From Xylophilus sp. GW821-FHT01B05 (GTDB taxonomy: Bacteria > Pseudomonadota > Gammaproteobacteria > Burkholderiales > Burkholderiaceae_C): 64,000 nt of DNA. Made by a program: the position numbers and the translations under genes. The notes under the pieces were generated by a model. That model searched no databases. It saw nothing but the letters and a program-made list of their open reading frames with translations, and was not told the origin of the DNA. The stretch is taken from assembly GCA_038961845.1 (NCBI GenBank), contig CP152408.1:2418001-2482000 (forward strand). The letters are read 5' to 3'. This document shows positions 40,047 through 47,920 of this stretch, one piece after another; the first letter of the stretch is position 1, and every line of letters starts with the position of its first letter.

Positions 40047-40089
40047 TTGACCCCGCTGACTGCCAACGATCCGCCAGAAAGAATCCCCT

Positions 40090-41004
40090 GTGACCGTTTT
40101 TGATATCAAGCAGATCGTGGCTTCGCTGCATACCGTGCGGCAGGACTGGCGCGAGGCGCAGGCCCGCTCCAACGAGCCCGGCGGGCGCGAGTTCCCCTCG
40201 CGCGACGCGCTGGCGGAAGTCGTGGAGTCGCTCAAGGGCGCGCTGTTCCCGATGCGGTTGGGGCCCACCGACCTGCGCCAGGAGAGCGAAGACTTCTACG
40301 TTGGCCACACGCTGGACGCCGCACTGCACGCGCTGCTGGCGCAGATCCGCCTTGAGCTGCGCTACCAGACGCGCCACCTGGGCCGCGATGCGGCAGGCGA
40401 CATCGGTGCGCGGGCAGAAGCCGCCGCGCAAGCCTTTGCGGCATCGCTGCCCGACATCCGGCGCCTGCTCGACAGCGACGTGCTGGCGGCCTACCACGGC
40501 GACCCGGCGGCGCGCAGCGTGGACGAAGTGCTGCTGTGCTACCCCGGCGTGCTGGCCATGATCCACCACCGGTTGGCGCACCGGCTCTACCAACTGGAGC
40601 TGCCGCTGCTGGCGCGCATCGTGGCCGAGCTGGCGCACGGGCAGACCGGCATCGACATCCACCCCGGCGCGCAGATTGGCGCCAGCTTCTTCATTGACCA
40701 CGGCACCGGTGTCGTGATCGGCGAAACCACGGTGATCGGCCAGCGGGTGCGCGTGTACCAGGCGGTCACCTTGGGTGCCAAGCGCTTTCCCACCAATGGC
40801 GATGGCCACCTGCAAAAGGGGCTGCCGCGCCACCCGGTGGTGGAAGACGAGGTGGTCATCTATGCGGGCGCCACCATCCTCGGCCGCGTCACGCTGGGCC
40901 GTGGCGCGACCATCGGCGGCAATGTCTGGCTGACGCAGGATGTGCTGCCCGGCGCGCACGTGACCCAGGCCATATCGCGCAGCGACGGCGATGCGCGCGC
41001 CTGA
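40090..41004 (+). CDS. cysE: Serine O-acetyltransferase (CysE/EpsC type)
   Basis: 304 residues. N-terminal helical SATase domain then left-handed beta-helix hexapeptides with the active-site region GIDIHPGAQIGASFFIDHG and TGVVIGETTVIGQRVRVYQA. Makes O-acetyl-L-serine from serine and acetyl-CoA for cysteine synthesis. GTG start. Located between a rhodanese and an XRE regulator; its last 14 bases overlap the regulator start. The usual partner of Family 2A encapsulin loci. Confidence 0.93.
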   Translation: MTVFDIKQIVASLHTVRQDWREAQARSNEPGGREFPSRDALAEVVESLKGALFPMRLGPTDLRQESEDFYVGHTLDAALHALLAQIRLELRYQTRHLGRDAAGDIGARAEAAAQAFAASLPDIRRLLDSDVLAAYHGDPAARSVDEVLLCYPGVLAMIHHRLAHRLYQLELPLLARIVAELAHGQTGIDIHPGAQIGASFFIDHGTGVVIGETTVIGQRVRVYQAVTLGAKRFPTNGDGHLQKGLPRHPVVEDEVVIYAGATILGRVTLGRGATIGGNVWLTQDVLPGAHVTQAISRSDGDARA

Positions 41005-41287
41005 GCCAGCCGCGACCGCGTCGGAGCTGGTCCAGATCTTTGGCTTGGCGGTGCGGCAATTGCGTGAGGCGCGTGGCTGGTCGCAAGAAGAGCTGGCCGA
41101 GCGCTCCCGCCTGAACCGTTCCTATGTGGGCGAGGTCGAGCGTGGCCGCGCCATTGCCTCGCTGGTCACCGCAGAGAAACTGGCGCTGGCGCTGGGCGTG
41201 AACATCATTGGCCTGTTCGGGCATTGCGATGCCATCACGCGGGCACGTACCGTGCGTGGCATCAACTTGGCGGCTATAGCATGTTGA
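40991..41287 (+). CDS. XRE-family helix-turn-helix regulator
   Basis: 98 residues, one Cro/CI HTH (VRQLREARGWSQEELAERSR ... RSYVGEVERGRAIASLVTAE) and a short Cys-containing tail (NIIGLFGHCD, LAAIAC at the end). No ligand domain. Overlap with cysE and position just before the shell gene suggest it autoregulates the sulfur-storage operon; the C-terminal cysteines could be redox-sensitive, which is speculation. Confidence 0.85.
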   Translation: MRAPEPAATASELVQIFGLAVRQLREARGWSQEELAERSRLNRSYVGEVERGRAIASLVTAEKLALALGVNIIGLFGHCDAITRARTVRGINLAAIAC

Positions 41288-41354
41288 TGGCCGGCTGACG
41301 CCACCAGACACTGCGAACCGTTCCTTTTTCCAACCCCTAGATCGGAAGATTTCC

Positions 41355-42287
41355 ATGACGGCAACCGTAGGCGGCACCACCGCCCTGGGCGACAACGCAG
41401 CCCGCCAACTAGCCAATGCCACCAAGACCGCTCCGCAGCTGGAGACCATCAGCCCGCGCTGGCTGACGCACCTGCTGCAATGGGTGCCGGTGGAGGCGGG
41501 CATCTACCGCCTGAACAAGGTCAAGAACCCCGAGTCGATCAAGGTCACCTGCACCGCCAAGGAGAGCGAGAACCAACTGCCGCGCACCTTCGTCGACTAC
41601 GAAGAAAACCCGCGCGAGTACTACCTGAATGCCGTCAGCACCGTGCTGGACGTGCACACCCGCATCTCTGACCTCTACAGCAGCCCGCACGACCAGATCA
41701 AGGAGCAACTGCGCCTGACGATCGAGACGATCAAGGAGAACCAGGAGAGCGAGCTCATCAACAACCCCGACTACGGCCTGCTGGCCCAGGTGACGGACGA
41801 GCAGCGCATCTTCCCGCTGACCGGCGCGCCCACGCCCGACGACCTGGACGAGCTGCTGACCAAGGTCTGGAAAGAGCCCGCCTTCTTCCTGGCGCACCCC
41901 TTGGCCATTGCTGCCTTTGGCCGTGAAGCCACGCGCCGCGGCACGCCGCCGCCGACCGTGAGCCTGTTTGGCTCGCAGTTCATCACCTGGCGCGGCATCC
42001 CGCTGATCCCATCCAACAAGGTGCCGGTGGCCGATGGCAAGAGCAAGATCCTGCTGCTGCGCGTGGGCGACAAGCGCCAGGGCGTGGTCGGTCTGTTCCA
42101 GCCCGGCCTGCCAGGCGAGCAGGCACCCGGCCTGTCGGTGCGCTTCATGGGCATCAACAACCACGCCATCGCCTCTTACCTGATCTCGCTGTACTGCTCG
42201 CTCGCCGTGCTGACCACCGATGCATTGGCGGTGCTGGACGATGTCGAGGTCAACAAGTACCACGACTACCCGGACACCTACAAGTAA
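41355..42287 (+). CDS. Family 2A encapsulin shell protein (SrpI-like)
   Basis: 310-residue HK97-fold shell protein that should assemble into an icosahedral nanocompartment. It closely follows the SrpI pattern of Synechococcus elongatus: ARQLANATKTAPQLETISPR, LQWVPVEAGIYRLNKVKNPE, RISDLYSSPHDQIKEQLRLT, PTVSLFGSQFITWRGIPLIP, GVVGLFQPGLPGEQAPGLSV. The cyclic-nucleotide-binding domain that marks Family 2B is absent, so it is 2A. Only 6 nt separate it from the cargo gene. Family 2A shells package cysteine desulfurase and are linked to sulfur starvation and storage. Confidence 0.95.
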   Translation: MTATVGGTTALGDNAARQLANATKTAPQLETISPRWLTHLLQWVPVEAGIYRLNKVKNPESIKVTCTAKESENQLPRTFVDYEENPREYYLNAVSTVLDVHTRISDLYSSPHDQIKEQLRLTIETIKENQESELINNPDYGLLAQVTDEQRIFPLTGAPTPDDLDELLTKVWKEPAFFLAHPLAIAAFGREATRRGTPPPTVSLFGSQFITWRGIPLIPSNKVPVADGKSKILLLRVGDKRQGVVGLFQPGLPGEQAPGLSVRFMGINNHAIASYLISLYCSLAVLTTDALAVLDDVEVNKYHDYPDTYK

Positions 42288-42293
42288 GAAGCC

Positions 42294-44240
42294 GTGGCGA
42301 TGACCCCCGCTTCTTCCCCTGTGAGCGTGCCGCAGGCGCCCGAGGCGCCATTCGACCCGGCGGTGCTTGCACGCATGGCGACAGCCTTGTTTGCTGCGCT
42401 GCCTGGCGAATCGCCCAGCCCGGTCGGCCTGCAGGCGCCGGTCAATATTGCCCCGCCAGGTTCGCCATTGACGAGCCCGGCGGGCTTCGGCCCTGGCGTG
42501 CCGGGCACGCCGATTCCGCAAGGGCAGGTGCCTGGCACCAACCTGTTGCCGGCATCGCCCACGCCCGTGCTGTCGCTGGCCAACCGCGCGCCCGCGCTGC
42601 TGCCGCATGCGACCGCCGCCAACGGCTTGCCGGATACGGTGACCAGCACCGTGCCGGCCTACGAGCCGCGCTTTGGCAGCGCCGTGCTGGGCGTACCCGA
42701 GGCCCAGGCCGCGGGTGCATCCAGTGCTGCGCGCCATCCGGCGTCGCCGTTCTATTTCCTCGGCGACAACCACGGCCAGCCTTCACCTAGCGGGCGTAGC
42801 AGTTCGCTGGATACGCTGGCGCGCCAGCCGTTTGCCACGCCCGAGGCACCGCGCGTGTCTGCTGCCCCGGCAGGCGCTGCCGTGCCGCAAACGGCACCGT
42901 CGGGCGAGCCGAAGTACTACTTCGTCGATGCCGTGGTGCTGCCCAGCGGCTATGTGACGCCGGCCAAGCCAGCGCCGCATGGCACGGTGCCGCTCGCGGG
43001 GCAGGGCCAGCACCCGCCCTTCGACGTGAACGCCATCCGCCGCGATTTCCCGATCCTGCAGGAGCGCGTGAACGGCAAGCAACTGGTGTGGTTCGACAAC
43101 GCCGCCACCACGCACAAGCCGCAGTCGGTGATCGACCGCATCGCCTACTTCTACGAGCACGAGAACTCCAACATCCACCGCGCAGCGCATGAGCTGGCTG
43201 CGCGCGCCACCGACGCCTATGAAGGCGCCCGCGAGCGCGTGCGAAAGTTCATCAACGCACCGGAAGTGGAAGAGGTGATCTTCGTGCGCGGCACCACCGA
43301 GGCCATCAACCTCGTGGCCAAGAGCTGGGGCGGCCAGCATGTGGGCGAGGGCGACGAGATCATCGTCAGCAACCTGGAGCACCACGCCAACATCGTGCCC
43401 TGGCAGCAGCTTGCTGCCGCCAAGGGCGCGAAGCTGCGCGTGATCCCGGTTGACGACAAAGGCCAGGTGTTGCTGGACGAGTACCGCAAGCTGCTCAACG
43501 ACCGCACCAAGATCGTTGCCGTCACGCAGGTCTCCAACGCGCTGGGCACGGTGGTGCCGGTGAAAGAGATCGTCGAGCTGGCACACCGCGCTGGCGCGAA
43601 GGCGCTGGTTGATGGTGCGCAATCCATCTCGCACATGCGGGTGGATGTGCAGGACATCGGCGCCGACTTCTTCGTGTTCTCCGGCCACAAGGTGTTCGGC
43701 CCGACCGGCATTGGCGTGGTCTGGGGCAAGCGCGAGGTGCTCGAAGACATGCCCCCGTGGCAGGGCGGCGGCAACATGATTGCCGACGTCACCTTCGAGA
43801 AGACCGTGTTCCAGCCGATCCCGAACAAGTTCGAGGCCGGCACCGGCAACATCGCCGACGCGGTGGGCCTGGGCGCTGCCATCGACTACGTGAACCGGGT
43901 GGGCATAGAGAACATCGCGCGCTACGAGCACGACCTGCTGGTGTATGGCATGGCGCAACTCGGCGCGATTCCGGGTGTGCGCTTGATCGGCACGGCGGCC
44001 GACAAGGCCAGCGTGATGTCCTTTGTGCTGGCCGGCTACAGCACCGAAGAGGTGGGCCAGGCACTCAACGATGAAGGCATCGCGGTGCGTACGGGCCATC
44101 ACTGCGCGCAGCCCATCCTGCGGCGCTTCGGCGTCGAGACCACGGTGCGGCCTTCGCTGGCGTTCTACAACACCTTCGATGAGATTGATCGGCTGGTGGC
44201 GGTGGTGCGGCGGTTGGCGGGGCAGCGGCGGCAGGGCTGA
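42294..44240 (+). CDS. Encapsulated cysteine desulfurase (SufS-like) with N-terminal cargo-loading domain
   Basis: 648 residues from a GTG (ATG two codons later is possible). Residues ~243-645 are a complete group II cysteine desulfurase: WFDNAATTHKP, SNIHRAAHELAARATDAYEG, PLP lysine K466 in FSGHKVFGPTG, catalytic C604 in RTGHHCAQP. The first ~240 residues are low-complexity, rich in Pro, Ala, Gly, Ser, with short conserved-looking islands (FDPAVLARMATALFAALPG, SPFYFLGDNHG, PKYYFVDAVVLPSGYVTPA). Free SufS enzymes lack this part; in Family 2A systems it targets the enzyme to the shell. Removes sulfur from cysteine as persulfide. Confidence 0.95.
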   Translation: MAMTPASSPVSVPQAPEAPFDPAVLARMATALFAALPGESPSPVGLQAPVNIAPPGSPLTSPAGFGPGVPGTPIPQGQVPGTNLLPASPTPVLSLANRAPALLPHATAANGLPDTVTSTVPAYEPRFGSAVLGVPEAQAAGASSAARHPASPFYFLGDNHGQPSPSGRSSSLDTLARQPFATPEAPRVSAAPAGAAVPQTAPSGEPKYYFVDAVVLPSGYVTPAKPAPHGTVPLAGQGQHPPFDVNAIRRDFPILQERVNGKQLVWFDNAATTHKPQSVIDRIAYFYEHENSNIHRAAHELAARATDAYEGARERVRKFINAPEVEEVIFVRGTTEAINLVAKSWGGQHVGEGDEIIVSNLEHHANIVPWQQLAAAKGAKLRVIPVDDKGQVLLDEYRKLLNDRTKIVAVTQVSNALGTVVPVKEIVELAHRAGAKALVDGAQSISHMRVDVQDIGADFFVFSGHKVFGPTGIGVVWGKREVLEDMPPWQGGGNMIADVTFEKTVFQPIPNKFEAGTGNIADAVGLGAAIDYVNRVGIENIARYEHDLLVYGMAQLGAIPGVRLIGTAADKASVMSFVLAGYSTEEVGQALNDEGIAVRTGHHCAQPILRRFGVETTVRPSLAFYNTFDEIDRLVAVVRRLAGQRRQG

Positions 44241-44255
44241 ACACTCTTGTCATCC

Positions 44256-44280
44256 GACCCGGGCCGTTCTGGCCCGGGTC
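44256..44280 (+). terminator. GC-rich hairpin after the encapsulin operon
   Basis: GACCCGGGCC-GTTCT-GGCCCGGGTC, a perfect 10-bp stem with 5-nt loop, 15 nt after the desulfurase stop. No T tract follows, so termination may be weak or Rho-assisted. Confidence 0.6.
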
Positions 44281-44376
44281 CGACTTGACGATTGCCGCTT
44301 GTGTGCCTCTGGCGCATAAGCTTCAAGCAACTCCTTCGTTGCCAATCGCGCCGCCTGACTAGACACTCCGCAGCCT

Positions 44377-45384
44377 ATGGCGCTGCTTCATCCTGTTCCG
44401 GACCATCCGCAAGATATATCCGATGCTGGCAACGTGCAGACGGACCGCGTCGTCGGCTGGCTGCTGGACGGGCTGGAGTGGAATGCCAGCGTTTTCCATG
44501 TGGGTCAGTACTGCGGGCGCTGGCGGGCCTCGACCGCCGGCCATGCACGCGCGAGCTTTCACCTGATCCTGGAGGGCCGCTGCTGGCTGCACCTGCAGGG
44601 CAGTGCGCCAGTGCCGCTGGCGGCGCGCGACGGCGTGTTCCTGATGCGCGATGTGCCGCATTTCCTCTCACCCTATGCCGATCCGGCGATCGACTGCATG
44701 GCGCAGCCGATACAGCCTTTGGCGGCCAGCGGCGTGCTGGGTGAGACGGGCCTGGCCTGCGGATTTTTCTCATTCGATGGCGCGATGCGGGGCTTGGTGA
44801 CGGATGCTTTTCCGCAATGCCTTGTACTGCGTGCTGCCGACCCGGCAATGGTGTCGGTGGGTGCTCTGTTTGACCTGATGCTGGAGGAGGCACGGCGCGG
44901 CGCCGCGGAGCCCTCGGCCGTGATGGACCGCTTGTCGGGCCTGCTGTTCTTCTACGCCCTGCGCCACGTGGCGAAGAACGACCCGTATGCACGCGGACTG
45001 TGGACGCTGTTGCGGCGGCCGGGCTTTGCGCCGCTGGTGGCGGAATTGCTGCAGGCCCCGGCGCGACCCTGGTCGGTGCAGGACATGGCGCAGCGCGTGC
45101 ACCTCTCGCGCGCGGCGTTTTTTCGTCAGTTCGGCGAGGCCTGCGGGCAGTCGCCACTGCAATTTCTGCTGCTGCTTCGCATGCAGCTTGCGGCGCGCCG
45201 GCTGGAGCAGGGTGAATCCATCGGGCAGGTGGCGCAGGCCGTGGGCTACGAATCCTATGCGGCTTTCTCGCGTGCCTTCAAGCGGACGCTCGGTGAGCAG
45301 CCGGGCGCCTGGCAGCGTGCCCACACGCGCGACCCGCGCCAGGCCGGCACGAACGAGCACAAAAGCGCGACGCCCGGTCATTGA
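44377..45384 (+). CDS. AraC-family regulator with cupin sensor
   Basis: 335 residues. N-terminal cupin_6-type effector domain (RASFHLILEGRCWLHLQG, FLMRDVPHFLSPYADP) and C-terminal double HTH (SVQDMAQRVHLSRAAFFRQF, IGQVAQAVGYESYAAFSRAF). It stands upstream of and in the same direction as the AhpD-like/flavoprotein/ABC operon and may activate it. Ligand unknown. Confidence 0.88.
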   Translation: MALLHPVPDHPQDISDAGNVQTDRVVGWLLDGLEWNASVFHVGQYCGRWRASTAGHARASFHLILEGRCWLHLQGSAPVPLAARDGVFLMRDVPHFLSPYADPAIDCMAQPIQPLAASGVLGETGLACGFFSFDGAMRGLVTDAFPQCLVLRAADPAMVSVGALFDLMLEEARRGAAEPSAVMDRLSGLLFFYALRHVAKNDPYARGLWTLLRRPGFAPLVAELLQAPARPWSVQDMAQRVHLSRAAFFRQFGEACGQSPLQFLLLLRMQLAARRLEQGESIGQVAQAVGYESYAAFSRAFKRTLGEQPGAWQRAHTRDPRQAGTNEHKSATPGH

Positions 45385-45439
45385 TGGCAGGGCGCGCAGC
45401 GCGAAGAATCGGTGCCATGTCCTCACCGGAGAAGCCTCA

Positions 45440-46021
45440 ATGGCACGCCTGACCCTACACACCGAAGCCACCGCGCCTGAAGCGAGCCGCGCCTTTGTGC
45501 AGCGCGCGCAAGCTAACAACGGCTTCCTGCCGAACCTGATCGGCGTCCTCGCCAGTTCACCGCAGGCGCTGGAAACCTACCTCACGGTTGCGCAGATCAA
45601 CGCGCGCGGCGAGCTGCCGCTGCCCGAGCGCGAAGTGGTGCAGATCACCGCCGCCCGTATCCACGGCTGCGACTTTTGCGTGGCGGGCCATACGGCGGTG
45701 GCGCTCAAGCAGGGCAAACTATCTACGGCGTCGGTCGCGGCACTGCAGCACGGTCAGCCGACCGGCGATGCGCGGCTGGATGCCGTGCGCGAGTTTGCCG
45801 AGGCCGTCATTGCCCGGCGTGGCGCGGTGGACGATGCGGCGCTGGTGGCCTTCCGCCTTGCGGGCTTTTCAGAGCAGCAGGCGCTGGAAGTGGTGCTTGG
45901 CATCAGCCTGGCCACACTGTGCAACTTCGCCAACAGCCTTGCACAAAGCCCGGTGAACCCGCAGTTGCAGCCCTACCTTCCGCAGAACCTTGCGCAGGAC
46001 GGGGTGGCGCATGCTGGCTGA
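45440..46021 (+). CDS. AhpD-like carboxymuconolactone decarboxylase family protein
   Basis: 193 residues from the ATG at 45440. The AhpD-type redox motif is intact: C77-x2-C80 and H84 in IHGCDFCVAGH, so a thiol peroxidase/disulfide reductase role is plausible. Overlaps the next gene by 11 nt. Position before an acyl-CoA-dehydrogenase-type flavoprotein and an ABC importer suggests a part in oxidative use of an imported organic sulfur compound (inference). Confidence 0.85.
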   Translation: MARLTLHTEATAPEASRAFVQRAQANNGFLPNLIGVLASSPQALETYLTVAQINARGELPLPEREVVQITAARIHGCDFCVAGHTAVALKQGKLSTASVAALQHGQPTGDARLDAVREFAEAVIARRGAVDDAALVAFRLAGFSEQQALEVVLGISLATLCNFANSLAQSPVNPQLQPYLPQNLAQDGVAHAG

Positions 46022-47102
46022 GGCTGACCGCGCCTGGCTCGCGTCCAGTGCCGAATCGCTGGATGCGGACAACGCGCTGGCGCCGGAGGTCGTGCCACGC
46101 CTGGCTGCCGCAGGCCTGTTTGGCCTGGGCGTGCCGCGTGAGTGGGGCGGGCAGGGCGGTGACGTATGGGACGGGGTCGAGGCCATAGCGGCTGTTGCGG
46201 GCGAGTCGCTCGCGGCAGCGTTCACGTTCTGGGGGCAACGAGCCTTCATCGAGTATTTGCTGCAGTCGCCCAACACGGCGCTACGCGAGCGCTGGCTGCC
46301 GCTGCTGCTCGCCGGCACGCAGGCGGGCGCCACCGGCTTGTCCAATGCCATGAAGTACCTGGGCGGCATTGAGACGCTGGGCATTACGGCCCAGTCGGTG
46401 GCGCAGGGCTGGCACTTGCAGGGCAGCGTTCCCTGGTGTACCAACCTGCGGCCGGATGGCTTCATTGCGGCGGCTGCGGTGGCCGCGCCGGGAACTGCCA
46501 AGCCCGTGGTAGCCGCATTGGTATCGGGGCGCAGTGGGCTCACGCGCAGCGACGACCTTGACCTGATCGCCCTGCGCGGCAGCAACACCGCATCGCTGCG
46601 CATCGACAGCCTGTTGCTGGAGCCGGCAGACCTGATTCACGAGGACGCAAACTTCTTCCTGCCGCGCGTGAGGCCAGCCTTCCTTGGTTTGCAGTGCGCG
46701 CTGTCAATCGGGCTGGCGCGGTCGGCGCTTGCGACCGCGCAGCGTACTGGCGGCGCGGGGCGCGAGGTGCTTGAGGCGCCGGTAAGCACCCAGCGGGCGG
46801 CGCTGGACGCTGCAACGGCCTCGTTGCGCGAAGGGCTGGCGGACAGCCGCGACGGCGGCCGCTTTGTGGCCCAGCCCGCCGCGCTCTTTCGTCTGCGTCT
46901 GGCGCTGGCGGACATCGTGCAACAGGCTTTGCTGCTGGAGCTGCAAGCAGGCGGTGGCCGTGCCTACCACCGGGACCAGTCGCTGACCTTCGCGCGGCGC
47001 TGGCGCGAGGCCGCTTTCATTCCCATCGTGACGCCCAGTGTCATGCAACTGCAGGGGGCATTGGCAAAGCAGGCCCAGGCCTTTCAGGCCGCGGTGGTAT
47101 GA
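46011..47102 (+). CDS. Acyl-CoA dehydrogenase-type flavoprotein (DszC/SfnB-like)
   Basis: 363 residues from the ATG at 46011. N-terminal helical domain (LAAAGLFGLGVPREWGGQGG), central beta domain (ATGLSNAMKYLGG, GWHLQGSVPWCTN) and C-terminal helices, matching the ACAD-like monooxygenase group that desulfurises sulfones and sulfonates rather than fatty-acid enzymes; no catalytic glutamate context is obvious. Tightly packed: overlaps the genes on both sides (ATGA at 47099). Confidence 0.8.
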   Translation: MLAEADRAWLASSAESLDADNALAPEVVPRLAAAGLFGLGVPREWGGQGGDVWDGVEAIAAVAGESLAAAFTFWGQRAFIEYLLQSPNTALRERWLPLLLAGTQAGATGLSNAMKYLGGIETLGITAQSVAQGWHLQGSVPWCTNLRPDGFIAAAAVAAPGTAKPVVAALVSGRSGLTRSDDLDLIALRGSNTASLRIDSLLLEPADLIHEDANFFLPRVRPAFLGLQCALSIGLARSALATAQRTGGAGREVLEAPVSTQRAALDAATASLREGLADSRDGGRFVAQPAALFRLRLALADIVQQALLLELQAGGGRAYHRDQSLTFARRWREAAFIPIVTPSVMQLQGALAKQAQAFQAAVV

Positions 47103-47920
47103 GCAGCACCTTGCCTGTATTGCAGGCGCGCGATCTGAGCTTTGGCTACAACGCACGCTCGCCGGTGTTCGCCGGCGTGTCGCTGCAGGTCGCGCCGCGC
47201 GAGATAGTCTGCCTGCTCGGTGGCAGCGGTTGCGGCAAATCCACCCTGCTGCGTGTGCTGGGCCGTCTGGAAGATCCCGGCGGTGCACACACTACGGGCG
47301 AGGTGCATTTCATGGACCAACCGCTGCGGGCACCACACCCGCGTGCGGCGCTGGTGTTCCAGCAGCCCAGCTTGCTGCCCTGGCTTGATACCGCACGCAA
47401 CGCGGGCTTTGGGCTGGACTTCGCCAGCCAGCCCCCGGTTGGGCGCGCGGAGCTGCGCCGCCGCGTGGACGAGGCGCTGGCGGCGGTAGGGCTGGCGGGG
47501 CAGGGCGGCCTGTATCCACGGCAACTCTCAGGCGGCATGGCACAGCGCGTGGCTTTGGCCCGTGCCCTGGCGCGCGAGCCCTTGCTGCTGCTGGCCGACG
47601 AACCGTTCTCTGCGCTGGACGCCATCACGCGCACCGAGATGCAGGAGCTGCTGGTAGCGCTGGTGCATCGCTGGCAGACCGCCACGCTGCTGGTCACGCA
47701 CGACATTGACGAGGCGATTGCCGTGGGCGACCGCATTCTCCTGATGGGCACCGTGTCCGGACAGCCCGCGCGCATTGTGCGCGAATGGCGCGTCGATATT
47801 GGCCGCCCGCGTGAGGCTGACCCGGTCGCCGTCACCGCGTTACGGCTGGACATTCTGGCTGCGCTGAACGGCGCGCGGCAGCTTGCCTCTTCCCGCAATC
47901 CTGAAAGGCTCACCGCATGA
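47099..47920 (+). CDS. ABC transporter ATP-binding protein, TauB/SsuB type
   Basis: 273 residues. Walker A GGSGCGKST, Q-loop VFQQPSLLPWLD, signature [15 protein letters not shown], Walker B LLADEPFSALD, and the H-loop VTHDIDEAIAVGD. The subfamily is that of nitrate/sulfonate/taurine importers. Overlaps its neighbours by 4 nt on each side, so it is part of one translationally coupled transporter operon. Confidence 0.9.
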   Translation: MSSTLPVLQARDLSFGYNARSPVFAGVSLQVAPREIVCLLGGSGCGKSTLLRVLGRLEDPGGAHTTGEVHFMDQPLRAPHPRAALVFQQPSLLPWLDTARNAGFGLDFASQPPVGRAELRRRVDEALAAVGLAGQGGLYPRQLSGGMAQRVALARALAREPLLLLADEPFSALDAITRTEMQELLVALVHRWQTATLLVTHDIDEAIAVGDRILLMGTVSGQPARIVREWRVDIGRPREADPVAVTALRLDILAALNGARQLASSRNPERLTA

